Assembly: GCA_000432335.1 (NCBI GenBank)
Contig: HF995379.1
Coordinates: 11,302-62,307, forward strand
DNA: 51,006 nucleotides
Reading direction: 5' to 3'
Origin: Firmicutes bacterium CAG:646
GTDB lineage: Bacteria; Bacillota; Clostridia; Lachnospirales; Lachnospiraceae
Below are positions 40,442-49,640 of the stretch, piece by piece. The notes under the pieces were generated by a model that worked only from the letters and a program-made list of their open reading frames with translations, was not told where the DNA came from and did not search any database. Position 1 is the first letter of the stretch, and each line of letters opens with the position of its first letter. Position numbers and translations under genes: made by a program.

Positions 40442-41356
40442 ATGGCAAAGGCAGTCGCAGTGAAGCATAAACCCAAAAAACGGTACAGCCTGTTGTTTAT
40501 GGTTCTTCCGTTTATGTTGATTGTATTACTTTTTAATTATGTGCCGATTTTTGGATGGATTTATTCCGTGTTTGATTATATTCCTGGTGTTCCTCTGGTT
40601 GATTGTGATTTTATGGGACTGGAATATTTTAAAATGATTTTTACAGATGCGAACGTATGGAGAACTTTGAAAAATACAGTAATCTTTGCGGTAATCAGCA
40701 TTTGTTTGACACCTCTTCCCATGATTTTTGCAATTTTGCTCAACGAGGTGAAAAATGGTCCAGTACGTAAGTTTGTACAGACATTTACAACACTGCCGAA
40801 TTTTATCAGTTGGGTAATTATTTTCTCTTTGGCATTTGCGCTGTTTTCTACCGATGGTTTTTTGACTACGCTTATGGTGAAGGTTGGAATTATGGATGAA
40901 CCTGTTTCCCTTCTCAGTTCAAAAGATTCTGTATATTGGTTCCAGACATTTTTGGCGCAGTGGAAGGTTTTGGGGTGGAACTCCATTATTTATCTGGCTG
41001 CAATCGCCGGAATCGATCAGGAGCAGTACGAGGCGGCAAAGGTAGACGGAGCGGGACATTTCCGCTGTGCTCTTCATGTAACGCTTCCTTCTATGATGGA
41101 AACGTATGTGGTGCTCTTCATTCTGAATATTGGTAACTTCCTTAACACAGGATATGAGCAGTATATGTTGTTTAAAAATGCAGTAACAGCGCCGAATATT
41201 GAGGTATTGGACCTGTATGTATATCGGATTGGTCTGGAAAATATGGATTATTCTTACGGTGTTGCTATCAGTATTGTGAAGTCGGTTGTAAGTATTGCGC
41301 TGGTAGTGATTGCGAATCTGGTTGCGAAAAAGGTTCGCGGTAATACGGTAATTTAA
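40442..41356 (+). CDS. ABC sugar transporter permease (LplB-type)
   Basis: A 304-residue permease with six membrane helices. The EAA loop near the C-terminal half reads YEAAKVDGAGHFRCALHVTL, the contact site for the ATPase. The start at 40442 follows AAAGGAGAG; the longer frame from 40379 lies in the terminator. It pairs with the YtcP-type permease 17 bases downstream. The presumed substrate is a hexosamine- or fucose-containing oligosaccharide, inferred from the hydrolases in the operon. Confidence 0.9.
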   Translation: MAKAVAVKHKPKKRYSLLFMVLPFMLIVLLFNYVPIFGWIYSVFDYIPGVPLVDCDFMGLEYFKMIFTDANVWRTLKNTVIFAVISICLTPLPMIFAILLNEVKNGPVRKFVQTFTTLPNFISWVIIFSLAFALFSTDGFLTTLMVKVGIMDEPVSLLSSKDSVYWFQTFLAQWKVLGWNSIIYLAAIAGIDQEQYEAAKVDGAGHFRCALHVTLPSMMETYVVLFILNIGNFLNTGYEQYMLFKNAVTAPNIEVLDLYVYRIGLENMDYSYGVAISIVKSVVSIALVVIANLVAKKVRGNTVI

Positions 41357-41372
41357 GGAGGGATAGACTGTT

Positions 41373-42284
41373 ATGAAGAGAAAAGGTATCAAAACATCCC
41401 CGTCCAGAAAAGTATTTCTGGTATTGAACTATCTGCTTTTACTGGCAGTTACATTGATTTGTATTTATCCATTCTGGTATATTGTAATCTATACGTTCAG
41501 TGATGCCAGTCTTGCAGATGTGAATCCGCCTGTTTTTCTGCCGAGAGGCTTTTCTCTGGCAAATTATAAGGATATTTTTACTTTAGATGGATTTTTCCAC
41601 TCCATGGGGGTGTCTGCCTTAAGAACAGTGGTAGGTACAGCATTATCGGTATTGGCATGTTCCTTTTTGGGATATCTGTTTACAAAAGATGAAATGCCGG
41701 GAAAGAAATTTCTGTATCGTTTTCTGATTTTAACGATGTATATTAACGGTGGTTTGATTTCCACATACATTGTGATTAAATCCTATGGTTTGTTGAATAA
41801 TTTCTGGGTATATGTAATTCCTATGCTGCTTTCTGCTTATAATATTGTTCTGATCAAGACGTATGTGGAGCAGCTTCCGGCCTCTTTGGAAGAATCAGCC
41901 AGATTGGACGGGGCTGGATATGTGACGGTATTTACCAAGATTATTCTTCCGCTGTCTAAACCGATCATTGCCACAGTAGCTGTTTTTGTGGCGGTTGGAC
42001 ACTGGAATTCCTGGTTTGATAATCATATTTACACAAGAGGAAGTGAAGACCTTACAACTTTGCAATATTTGTTGTATAATTATCTGAACGAAGCGCAGCG
42101 GCTGGCGGATCAGATTAAGAATACATCGAATATGAATGGTGTGAGTCAGATGATGGCATCTATCTCACCGAAGGGCGTTCGTATGACGATCACAGTGCTG
42201 GCTTCCTTACCTATCTTTTTGGTATATCCTTTTATGCAAAAATATTTTGTAAAAGGTATCATGGTAGGTGCAGTAAAAGGCTGA
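41373..42284 (+). CDS. ABC sugar transporter permease (YtcP-type)
   Basis: A 303-residue carbohydrate permease with six helices. The EAA loop is LEESARLDGAGYVTVFTKII, and the C-terminus VYPFMQKYFVKGIMVGAVKG is characteristic of the family. GGAGGG lies upstream. It forms the heterodimeric channel with the LplB-type permease. The glycosidase gene follows after 19 bases, in the same operon. Confidence 0.9.
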   Translation: MKRKGIKTSPSRKVFLVLNYLLLLAVTLICIYPFWYIVIYTFSDASLADVNPPVFLPRGFSLANYKDIFTLDGFFHSMGVSALRTVVGTALSVLACSFLGYLFTKDEMPGKKFLYRFLILTMYINGGLISTYIVIKSYGLLNNFWVYVIPMLLSAYNIVLIKTYVEQLPASLEESARLDGAGYVTVFTKIILPLSKPIIATVAVFVAVGHWNSWFDNHIYTRGSEDLTTLQYLLYNYLNEAQRLADQIKNTSNMNGVSQMMASISPKGVRMTITVLASLPIFLVYPFMQKYFVKGIMVGAVKG

Positions 42285-42303
42285 TAATGTAAGGAGGGCA
42301 AAC

Positions 42304-44151
42304 ATGTATATTTTACCACAGCCAAGGGAACAACAGATGACGGGTTCTTATTTTCTGCTGGATTATACCGCGTATCTTGTGGTAGATCCTGCATGCAGCG
42401 AAAGGATTCACCGTCAGGCATTTCTTCTGAGAGATGCCATTGAAAAGAACACCGGTTACTGCCTGCATCTGACGAGAGGTGAGGCGAGAAAAGGGGATAT
42501 CCAGATCGGATATCTGGATCCCGACAAAGGGGATCAGTATTATGAACTTTCTGTTACGTCGGAGGGGGTAACGATCCGGGGAACGGAGACGAGTATTTTT
42601 TATGGGATGCAGACATTGATCCAGATTGTGGAGCAGTCAGGAGCTAAATTGCCGGGTGTGGAGATTAAGGATTTTCCGGCGTTGCCTCACCGAGGTTTTT
42701 ATCATGATATGACCAGAGGAAGGATTCCTACACTGGCATGGATGAAGAAACTGGCAGATAAAATGGCTCGCTATAAGATGAATGAGCTTCAGCTTTATAT
42801 GGAGCATACCTATCTGTTCCGGGATTTTAGCGAAGTGTGGAGAGATGACGACCCCATGGGACCGGAAGAGATTCTGGAGTTGGATGCGTATTGCAGGGAG
42901 CGTGGAATCGAATTGGTTCCGTCTATTTCCACTTGCAGTCATTTGTATAAATTACTGCGAACCAAGCAGTGGAAGCATCTTTGTGAGCTGGATGATTCGG
43001 ATCGGGAACCGTTTAACGCCTGGGCGAAAATGGCTCACCATACCATTGATATTTCTAATGGGGAAAGTATAGAGCTGGTAAAGAAGATGCTGAGAGAGTT
43101 CCGACCGCTGTTTTACACGAAGAAGTTTAATATCTGCGGAGATGAGACATTTGATCTGGGGAAGGGAAAAAGCGCTTCCTACTGTGAAGAAAAGGGTCTG
43201 GGAAATGCTTATGTGGAATATGTCAGTGAGCTTTGCCGATTTGTAAAGACTCTGGGTTGCCAGCCAATGATGTGGGGAGATGTGGTCAGTGAATACCCGG
43301 ATATGCTGGATCGTTTTCCAGACGACACGATTTTCCTGAACTGGGGTTATGACGGTGCAGTATCGGAGGAATCCACGAAGATTTTCGGGGAGAGAAAGGT
43401 AACCTTCTATAATTGTCCTGGTGTGAGCGGATGGTCCAGACTTTGCAACGATTATAAAAATGCTTATGAAAATATCCGCAGAATGGCAGAATATGCCAAG
43501 GCGAATCAGGGCGTGGGACTTCTGAATACGGACTGGGGTGATTTTTATCATACGGTACATCCGGAATTTTCCTTTATCGGCATGATCTACGGCGCGCAGT
43601 TTGCCTGGGGTGACTCTATGGAGAAGGAAGAGCTGAATCGGGCGGTTTCTGTACTGGAATTTGGAAGAGGTATGGGAGGGCTTACCGATATTTTCTGGAA
43701 AATTAATGAGAACAGTTTGTGTAACTGGATGAATTTCCCGATCATAAAAGAAAATCGTTTTGATGAAAAATTATTCCAGGATACGTTGAAGAGGGAGTTT
43801 GCCGATGAGGAGAAGGCAGAAAAACTGGAAAGTGTCAACAAGGCTTTGCTTGAAGTGAAAGAAGAGCTTTCCGCCTGCATGAAAGATGTGACGGAAGAAC
43901 AGCGGAAGTTGGTGGCAGCCTATATTCTGGCGGCTGACGGATGCAGATACTGGAATGAACTGGCAACGTTTGTCCATAAGAAAGAGATTCAGAAACAGGA
44001 ATTTGACAAAGAAAGCGCCGGAAGTTTAGCGGCAAATCTGGAACAGTGGTTCTATTATTATAAGAGACTGTGGAGAACAGTCAGCAGAGAATCTGAATTG
44101 TACCGGATTCAGGAGCTTGTGGGATGGTATTGCGATTATCTCAGGGACTAA
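42304..44151 (+). CDS. Beta-N-acetylhexosaminidase, glycoside hydrolase family 20
   Basis: A 615-residue cytoplasmic GH20 enzyme without signal peptide. Residues 1-~115 are the GH20b-like domain (VTIRGTETSIFYGMQTL). The barrel starts at HRGFYHDMTRGRIP and holds the catalytic Asp280-Glu281 pair in NICGDETFDLGKG. The middle contains MMWGDVVSEYPDM and FLNWGYDG. It removes terminal GlcNAc or GalNAc from imported oligosaccharides. AAGGAGGG precedes the ATG. The C-terminal ~170 residues are helical and less typical. Confidence 0.85.
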   Translation: MYILPQPREQQMTGSYFLLDYTAYLVVDPACSERIHRQAFLLRDAIEKNTGYCLHLTRGEARKGDIQIGYLDPDKGDQYYELSVTSEGVTIRGTETSIFYGMQTLIQIVEQSGAKLPGVEIKDFPALPHRGFYHDMTRGRIPTLAWMKKLADKMARYKMNELQLYMEHTYLFRDFSEVWRDDDPMGPEEILELDAYCRERGIELVPSISTCSHLYKLLRTKQWKHLCELDDSDREPFNAWAKMAHHTIDISNGESIELVKKMLREFRPLFYTKKFNICGDETFDLGKGKSASYCEEKGLGNAYVEYVSELCRFVKTLGCQPMMWGDVVSEYPDMLDRFPDDTIFLNWGYDGAVSEESTKIFGERKVTFYNCPGVSGWSRLCNDYKNAYENIRRMAEYAKANQGVGLLNTDWGDFYHTVHPEFSFIGMIYGAQFAWGDSMEKEELNRAVSVLEFGRGMGGLTDIFWKINENSLCNWMNFPIIKENRFDEKLFQDTLKREFADEEKAEKLESVNKALLEVKEELSACMKDVTEEQRKLVAAYILAADGCRYWNELATFVHKKEIQKQEFDKESAGSLAANLEQWFYYYKRLWRTVSRESELYRIQELVGWYCDYLRD

Positions 44152-44182
44152 AAATGATAGAAGAAGTATTGGAGGAGAAGAG

Positions 44183-45562
44183 ATGATTGATTTTTTGAAG
44201 GAGGCGGCGCACGTAAAGCCGTCAGAGAGACAGCGGAAATGGTTTGATCTGGAAATGTATGCGTTTATTCATTTTGGACCAAATACCTTTACAGACAGAG
44301 AATGGGGTATGGGAAATGAGGACGAGAGCCTTTTTAATCCAGAAAAACTGGACTGCGATCAGTGGGTGGAAGCGATCAAAGCGGCAGGTCTTAAGGGAAT
44401 GGTTCTTACAGCAAAACATCATGATGGATTTTGTTTATGGCCATCCAAATATACGGAGCATTCCGTGAAGAACAGCCCGTTGAAAAGAGACGTGGTGAGA
44501 GAAGCGGCAGAGGCATGTAAACGGGGCGGTATTAAGTTCGGGTTTTATCTGTCTCCCTGGGACAGAAATTCAAAGTATTATGGGACACCGGAATACAATG
44601 ACTATTTCTGCAATCAGTTGACAGAACTTCTGACAGAATATGGTGATATTTTCTATGTATGGTTTGACAATGCCTGCGGAGAAGGACCGAATGGAAAGAA
44701 ACAAGAGTATGATTTTCCGAGATATTTTGAACTGATCCGTAAATATCAGCCGAATGCGGTGATTTTTAATGACTTTGGCCCGGATATCCGCTGGTGTGGA
44801 AATGAGGCTGGTGTTGCCCGTCATTCGGAATGGGCGGTAGTGCCTTCGGAATTGTGCCATTACAGCGAGGTGCAGACGGGAGCCGGTCCTATGGCAGAGG
44901 AAGGAAGTCTGTCCTATATGTATAATACGGAGCAGGAACTGGGGACAATGCCGAATATTCTGTATTCTCAGGGCTTAGTATTTTGTCCTTCTGAAATTGA
45001 TATGTCTATCCGTCCAGGCTGGTTCTGGCATAAAGAGGAAGATCCGCATTCTCTGGAAAGATTATTTAAGACTTATCTTACCAGCGTAGGTGCAAACTCC
45101 TGTCTGCATTTGAATCTGCCTCCTACCAGAGACGGACTTTTAGATGAGCGTGATGTGAAGCGTCTGAAAGAACTGGGAGATCTGATCAAAAAAGAATTTG
45201 GTCAGGCAGTCGCCGCTTCTGTAAAGAAGGAAGAAAATCAACCTGCTACGCAGCCGGTATATACCATCACTTTAGAGAAACCGATGCCTCTGGAAAAGTT
45301 GAAATATGTAGTTTTACAGGAAGATATTGCAGAGGGTCAGAGAGTAGAAAGTTTCCGTATTTCAGCAGAATTTACCAGCGGCGGACAGTACCCGCTGTTC
45401 CAGGGAACCTGCATTGGAAATAAAAAAATCTGTCAGCTTCAGGATCCATTTGCTTTGCAGAATCCGTTGATTGATGATTCGGATGAGACAATTTCCAAGC
45501 TGAAAGTACAGGTGACTGCGGCGAGAGATGAAGTGGTGATGAAAACGATTCAAGTGTATTAA
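44183..45562 (+). CDS. Alpha-L-fucosidase, glycoside hydrolase family 29
   Basis: A 459-residue GH29 enzyme, cytoplasmic. The N-terminal barrel has FIHFGPNTFTDREWG, TAKHHDGFCLWPSKY, FGFYLSPWDRN and the nucleophile Asp162 in FYVWFDNACGEG. The C-terminal ~100 residues form a small beta domain. It starts at ATG 44183 after GGAGGAGAAG; the longer frame from 44117 overlaps GH20. It hydrolyses alpha-fucosides such as those on mucin or milk oligosaccharides, and with GH20 it would trim imported host glycans. Last gene of the operon; a palindromic repeat follows. Confidence 0.9.
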   Translation: MIDFLKEAAHVKPSERQRKWFDLEMYAFIHFGPNTFTDREWGMGNEDESLFNPEKLDCDQWVEAIKAAGLKGMVLTAKHHDGFCLWPSKYTEHSVKNSPLKRDVVREAAEACKRGGIKFGFYLSPWDRNSKYYGTPEYNDYFCNQLTELLTEYGDIFYVWFDNACGEGPNGKKQEYDFPRYFELIRKYQPNAVIFNDFGPDIRWCGNEAGVARHSEWAVVPSELCHYSEVQTGAGPMAEEGSLSYMYNTEQELGTMPNILYSQGLVFCPSEIDMSIRPGWFWHKEEDPHSLERLFKTYLTSVGANSCLHLNLPPTRDGLLDERDVKRLKELGDLIKKEFGQAVAASVKKEENQPATQPVYTITLEKPMPLEKLKYVVLQEDIAEGQRVESFRISAEFTSGGQYPLFQGTCIGNKKICQLQDPFALQNPLIDDSDETISKLKVQVTAARDEVVMKTIQVY

Positions 45563-45593
45563 GATAAAAGAGCTGTTACAGTAGAGCTTTCCA

Positions 45594-45645
45594 GAATATT
45601 TATGTCCTGTCAAAACAAATTCGTTTGGCAGGGCATAAATATTTC
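45594..45645. repeat. Intergenic palindromic repeat, copy B
   Basis: GAATATTTATG ... CATAAATATTTC with inner CCTG/CAGG and CAAA/TTTG pairs around ACAAATTCG forms a long hairpin between convergent genes. Its ends and centre match the element at 29425-29520; the inner part of copy A is absent. Confidence 0.7.
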
Positions 45646-45667
45646 TTCAAGTTCTGGGTGCAGTTTC

Positions 45668-46693
45668 CTATACCCAAGCTTTCAGGTCTTCCAGGAAGGT
45701 ATCGATATCTTCTTTCTTTGTAGCCCAGGAGGTCACCAACCGGATGCCTGTATGGGTTTTATCTACTTTTCTCCAGATTGTAATTTTATATTTAGACTGG
45801 ATTTTTTTCACCAGATCATCCGGCAGAATAGGGAATAACTGGTTCGTAGGAGAGTCCGCATCAAAAGAATATCCGGAGCTTTGGAAGGCTTCTCGGATGG
45901 GATCCATCATTTCATTGGCGTGGCGCCCCAGTTCAAAGTATAATCCGTCTTCCAGGAGTGTCTGAAATTGTACCCCCAGCAGCCATCCCTTTGCTGTCAA
46001 TGCGCCATGCTGTTTGATGTTAAAGCGGAAATCTTTTTTCAGAGAATCGTTGAGGAGAACCAGCGCCTCGCCAAAGAGCGCCCCTACTTTTGTTCCTCCA
46101 ATATAAAAGGCGTCGGTGAGACGTCCCAGATCCGGGAGGGTAATTTCAGCTTCTTTCACCGCTAAAGCCATGGCGAGGCGTGCGCCGTCCAAAAACAGGA
46201 AAAGTCCTTTTTCGCGGCAATAAGCGCTGAGAGTTTCCAGTTCTTCCAAAGTATAAATAGTTCCTAATTCCGTGGGATTGGAAATATAGACCATGGCGGG
46301 AGATACCCAGTGTTCATCTTCGTGCTGTTCCAAAACAGGCTGAATCTGCTGTGGGGTTAATTTTCCGTCGTTTGTAAAAACTTCCACTACCTTATGTCCA
46401 GTAGCTTCGATCGCGCCTGTTTCATGGGTGTTGATATGTCCTGTCTGGGCGGCGATCACTGCCTGATAAGGGCGCAGGGCATGAGAAATCATAGTCAGAT
46501 TGGTGATGGTGCCGCCGGGAAGAAAATGAACATCTGCCTCTTCTTTTTTTATCAGACTGCGGATCAGATCGGCAGCCTTACGGCAATAGGAATCTGTTCC
46601 ATAGCCTGTATTTTGTTCCGTACCCATGGCAAGGAGATTATTGAGAATCCGGGGATGGGCACATTCACTGTAATCATTTAAAAAGCTATACAT
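45668..46693 (-). CDS. Low-specificity threonine aldolase (beta-eliminating lyase fold)
   Basis: A 341-residue PLP enzyme on the minus strand. The N-terminal substrate region YSECAHPRIL, the VHFLPGGTITNLTMI block, ISNPTELGTIYTLEEL, LFLDGARLAMAL and the PLP-binding Lys in YIGGTKVGALFGEAL identify the threonine aldolase family. It cleaves threonine or allo-threonine to glycine and acetaldehyde. AAGGAGT precedes the ATG on the minus strand. It stands alone between the glycosidase operon and the GTPase operon, transcribed opposite to both. Confidence 0.9.
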   Translation of the reverse strand: MYSFLNDYSECAHPRILNNLLAMGTEQNTGYGTDSYCRKAADLIRSLIKKEEADVHFLPGGTITNLTMISHALRPYQAVIAAQTGHINTHETGAIEATGHKVVEVFTNDGKLTPQQIQPVLEQHEDEHWVSPAMVYISNPTELGTIYTLEELETLSAYCREKGLFLFLDGARLAMALAVKEAEITLPDLGRLTDAFYIGGTKVGALFGEALVLLNDSLKKDFRFNIKQHGALTAKGWLLGVQFQTLLEDGLYFELGRHANEMMDPIREAFQSSGYSFDADSPTNQLFPILPDDLVKKIQSKYKITIWRKVDKTHTGIRLVTSWATKKEDIDTFLEDLKAWV

Positions 46694-46969
46694 GGCTGGT
46701 ACTCCTTTTTGAAAATAGTAATCGTTGAAAAGAGGTTATAAAATCCTCTTTTAGGACAAATCTCTTTCTATTATATCTGGCATATCCGGGAAAGACAACA
46801 GAAAGATGTTGTTCCTTGCTTTACTTTTAAGGAAAAGTTGCTATAATAAGGAAAGGTGCAAAAGATACAGGGCTGTGGCAATAAACATATAAGAATATTG
46901 ATATGACATAAATGTTCTTGTATGTGTAAGTGCGACAGCTCCTTTAGTTGTTTGGAAAGGAAGAGTATT
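46694..46969. other. Divergent intergenic region upstream of the CobW-type operon
   Basis: Contains a TATAAT (46840-46845) preceded at 16 bases by TTTACT, a candidate plus-strand promoter giving a leader of about 115 bases. No metal-responsive operator (Zur-like palindrome) was recognised. No gene seen. Confidence 0.4.
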
Positions 46970-48076
46970 ATGACAAAAATAGACATTATTTCAGGTTTTC
47001 TGGGAGCAGGCAAAACTACATTGATCAAAAAGCTGTTGTCTGAAGCTTTGAAAGGGCAGCAGGTAGTGTTGATTGAAAATGAATTTGGAGAGATCGGTAT
47101 TGACGGAGGTTTTCTGAAGGAGTCTGGTATTGAGATCCGGGAGATGAATTCTGGCTGTATTTGCTGTTCTCTGGTGGGGGATTTTGGAACTTCTCTGAAG
47201 GAAGTGATCACTACCTATCATCCGGATCGGATCGTGATCGAGCCGTCTGGTGTGGGAAAATTGTCTGATGTGATCAAAGCGGTGAAGAATGTGGATGTGG
47301 ACTGTGAGATCAGTCTGAATAGTTATACTACCGTGGTAGATGTGAACAAATGTAAGATGTATATGAGAAACTTTGGAGAGTTCTTTGAAAATCAGCTGGA
47401 GTATGCAAGAACCATTATTCTCAGCCGTACAGATACACCGAAGGCAACAGAGGAAAAAGTGGAGCGTACAGTGGAAATGATCCGCAAAGTGAATAAAGAT
47501 GCGGTGATCATCACTACCCCAATCGAGGAATTGGCGGGAGATCAGATTCTGGAAGCGATGGAACATGGAAGGGAAGAGGAAGAAGTGATCTGCCCGGTAT
47601 GTGGTCACGATCATCATGGTCACGAACATCATCACGAGGGTGAGTGTGGCTGCGGACATGACCACGATCATGAGCATCATCATAATGGAGAATGTGGCTG
47701 CGGACATGACCACGATCATGAGCATCATCACCATGATGGAGAATGTAGCTGTGGCTGTGGGCATGACCATGATCACGATCATCACCATCATCATGCAGAT
47801 GAGGTGTTTACAAGCTGGGGACGGGAAACGGCGAAGAAGTATTCGAAGGAAGAGATCGAAAACATTTTGAAGACACTTTCCGAGGACGAAAGTTTTGGAA
47901 CCATTCTCCGCGCTAAAGGTATGGTGGATGGAAAAGACGGTCAGTGGATCTATTTTGATATGGTTCCGGAAGAGTATGAAGTGCGTACCGGAGCGGCTCA
48001 GATCACAGGAAAGCTTTGTGTGATTGGTTCTAAAATGAACGAAGAAAAACTTGCAGAAATATTTGGGGTGAAATAG
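46970..48076 (+). CDS. CobW/COG0523-type GTPase with His/Cys-rich metal-binding insert
   Basis: A 368-residue G3E GTPase. Walker A is GFLGAGKTT, the family CxCC motif is GCICC (preceded by EMNSG), and the GTPase switch EPSG(V)G and SRTD motif follow. At about residues 205-282 is a long insert of alternating His, Asp and Cys (HDHHGHEHHHEGECGCG and three repeats), clearly a metal reservoir. A CobW C-terminal domain (WIYFDMVPEEYEVR) ends the protein. Such proteins are zinc or other transition-metal chaperones. The start at 46970 follows GGAAAGGAAG; the 46922 frame is too long. It is followed two bases later by another GTPase. Confidence 0.9.
   Translation: MTKIDIISGFLGAGKTTLIKKLLSEALKGQQVVLIENEFGEIGIDGGFLKESGIEIREMNSGCICCSLVGDFGTSLKEVITTYHPDRIVIEPSGVGKLSDVIKAVKNVDVDCEISLNSYTTVVDVNKCKMYMRNFGEFFENQLEYARTIILSRTDTPKATEEKVERTVEMIRKVNKDAVIITTPIEELAGDQILEAMEHGREEEEVICPVCGHDHHGHEHHHEGECGCGHDHDHEHHHNGECGCGHDHDHEHHHHDGECSCGCGHDHDHDHHHHHADEVFTSWGRETAKKYSKEEIENILKTLSEDESFGTILRAKGMVDGKDGQWIYFDMVPEEYEVRTGAAQITGKLCVIGSKMNEEKLAEIFGVK
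47642..47795 (+). repeat. Tandem repeat coding the His/Cys-rich insert
   Basis: Three copies of a 48-51-base unit (starting at 47642, 47690 and 47741) encode GECGCGHDHDHEHHHHD-like blocks. The first two copies are nearly identical, suggesting recent expansion by slippage. Confidence 0.8.
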
Positions 48077-48078
48077 TC

Positions 48079-49029
48079 ATGTTTGATAGAGATGTGCCAG
48101 TATATTTAATTACAGGATTTTTGGAGAGCGGTAAGACCCAGTTTTTGGATTTTACCATTCATCAGGAGTATTTTCAGATTCCGGAAAAGACGCTTTTGAT
48201 CCTTTGTGAAGAGGGAGAGGAAGAGTATGATGAGGAAAGTCTGAAAAAATGCAACACGGTGCTGGAGATTGTGGAGGAGCCGGAAGATTTTAACGCAGAT
48301 ACCCTGCGGATGCTGGATAAAAAGCATAAGCCGGAGCGTGTTCTGATAGAGTTTAATCCTCTCTGGTCTACGGATAAGTTTTATGATATGGCTCTGCCCA
48401 GAGGATGGAATATGGCGCAGCATATTGTGACGGTGGATGCCAGCACTTTCCAGATTTACATGAATAATATGAAATCTCTTTTTGTAGAAATGATCCGGGG
48501 AGCGGATATGGTGATTTTCAATCGCTGTCAGCCGGAAAATCCTCTGGCGAATTTCCGTCGAAGTGTAAAAGTGGTGAATGCGGGAGCAGAGGTACTTTTT
48601 GAGGATGAAGAGGGCGAAATCGAGGATATTTTCCAGGATGAGATGCCTTATGATATGGATGCAGATGTAATAGAAATCGAAGATATCGATTTTGGTATCT
48701 GGTATGTGGATATGATGGATAATCTGCAGGATTATGTGGGGAAAACTGTGAAATTCAAAGGTCAGGTTCTGAAAAGCCGTGATCTGAATGCAGGATTTTT
48801 TGTCCCGGGAAGAATGGCGATGACTTGCTGCGCGGACGATACTCAGTTTATTGGATATGTGTGCAAGAATCCAGATGCCAAACGTCTGCGTATGGGTTCC
48901 TGGGTGGAAGTGACGGCAGAAGTCCGGGAAGAATATATGGAAGTATACGGTGATGAAGGACCGGTTTTGTATGGAAAAGAAATCGTGCCGGCAGAAAAAC
49001 CAGAGCAGGAATTGGTTTATTTTACCTGA
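48079..49029 (+). CDS. Second CobW-like GTPase with C-terminal OB-like (TIGR03943/YcgQ-type) domain
   Basis: A 316-residue protein. Walker A is GFLESGKTQ and an IEFNPLW segment takes the switch position; VIFNRCQP replaces the usual NKxD-type specificity motif. No CxCC motif is visible, unlike its neighbour. From about residue 205 a DUF1980/YcgQ-like domain follows (VGKTVKFKGQVLKSRDL ... GRMAMTCCADD ... GSWVEVTAEV), including a CC pair. That domain usually goes with permease YcgR/YcgQ of the CobW/Zur system. Starts two bases after the first GTPase with no strong ribosome site, so coupled translation is likely. Role: metal handling, inferred. Confidence 0.75.
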   Translation: MFDRDVPVYLITGFLESGKTQFLDFTIHQEYFQIPEKTLLILCEEGEEEYDEESLKKCNTVLEIVEEPEDFNADTLRMLDKKHKPERVLIEFNPLWSTDKFYDMALPRGWNMAQHIVTVDASTFQIYMNNMKSLFVEMIRGADMVIFNRCQPENPLANFRRSVKVVNAGAEVLFEDEEGEIEDIFQDEMPYDMDADVIEIEDIDFGIWYVDMMDNLQDYVGKTVKFKGQVLKSRDLNAGFFVPGRMAMTCCADDTQFIGYVCKNPDAKRLRMGSWVEVTAEVREEYMEVYGDEGPVLYGKEIVPAEKPEQELVYFT

Positions 49030-49043
49030 GAGGAGAACGCAAG

Positions 49044-49616
49044 ATGTTTATCATAGTAGGTCTGGGAAATCCCGGGAAAAAATACGAAAACACCCGGCAT
49101 AATGTGGGGTTTGATGCAATCGACTGCATGGTGAAGGAGTATCGGATTCCTTTTGCGGGGACACAGCATAAGGCAATGTATGGAAAAGGCATGATGGGCA
49201 GTGAGAAAGTGATTCTGGCAAAGCCGCTTACCTACATGAACTTAAGCGGAGAGTCCGTCCGGGCGCTGGTGGATTATTATAAGGTGGACCCGGAGCAGGA
49301 GCTTTTGGTGATTTATGACGATATCAGTCTGGAACCGGGGCAGATTCGTATTCGGAAAAAAGGAAGCGCCGGGGGACACAATGGAATTAAGAGTATTATT
49401 GCCCATCTGGGAACGCAGAATTTTCAGAGAATTAAAGTAGGCGTGGGAGAGAAACCGAAAAACTGGGATCTGGCAGATTATGTACTGGGGAACTTTTCAC
49501 GGGAAGATCGCAAGCTGGTGGATGATGCTCTGGAGCGGACGGTAAAAGCAGCGGAACTTATAGTGCAGGGGGAAACAGATCGCGCCATGAATGAATTTAA
49601 CGGCGGTCCCCGATAA
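49044..49616 (+). CDS. pth: Peptidyl-tRNA hydrolase
   Basis: A 190-residue Pth of normal length. Conserved residues are Asn9 (GLGNPGKKYENTRHNVG), catalytic His19, the SGESV loop after LAKPLTYMNLSG, the VIYDDISL Asp and GSAGGHNGIKSI. It releases peptides stuck on tRNA so that the tRNA can be recycled. GAGGAGAA precedes the ATG. Its position before mfd is the common order in Firmicutes. Confidence 0.95.
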   Translation: MFIIVGLGNPGKKYENTRHNVGFDAIDCMVKEYRIPFAGTQHKAMYGKGMMGSEKVILAKPLTYMNLSGESVRALVDYYKVDPEQELLVIYDDISLEPGQIRIRKKGSAGGHNGIKSIIAHLGTQNFQRIKVGVGEKPKNWDLADYVLGNFSREDRKLVDDALERTVKAAELIVQGETDRAMNEFNGGPR

Positions 49617-49640
49617 AGCGGAAAGGAATATGTCAAGGAA

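Noticed and set aside
47642..47795. 48-51-base repeats as possible CRISPR-like array
   Set aside because: The repeats are in frame inside a GTPase gene and encode a His/Cys metal-binding insert; there are no unique spacers.
47601..47870. 89-codon Met/Ile/Thr-rich frame inside the His-rich insert
   Set aside because: It is the shifted reading of CAT/GAC repeats and has no independent signals.
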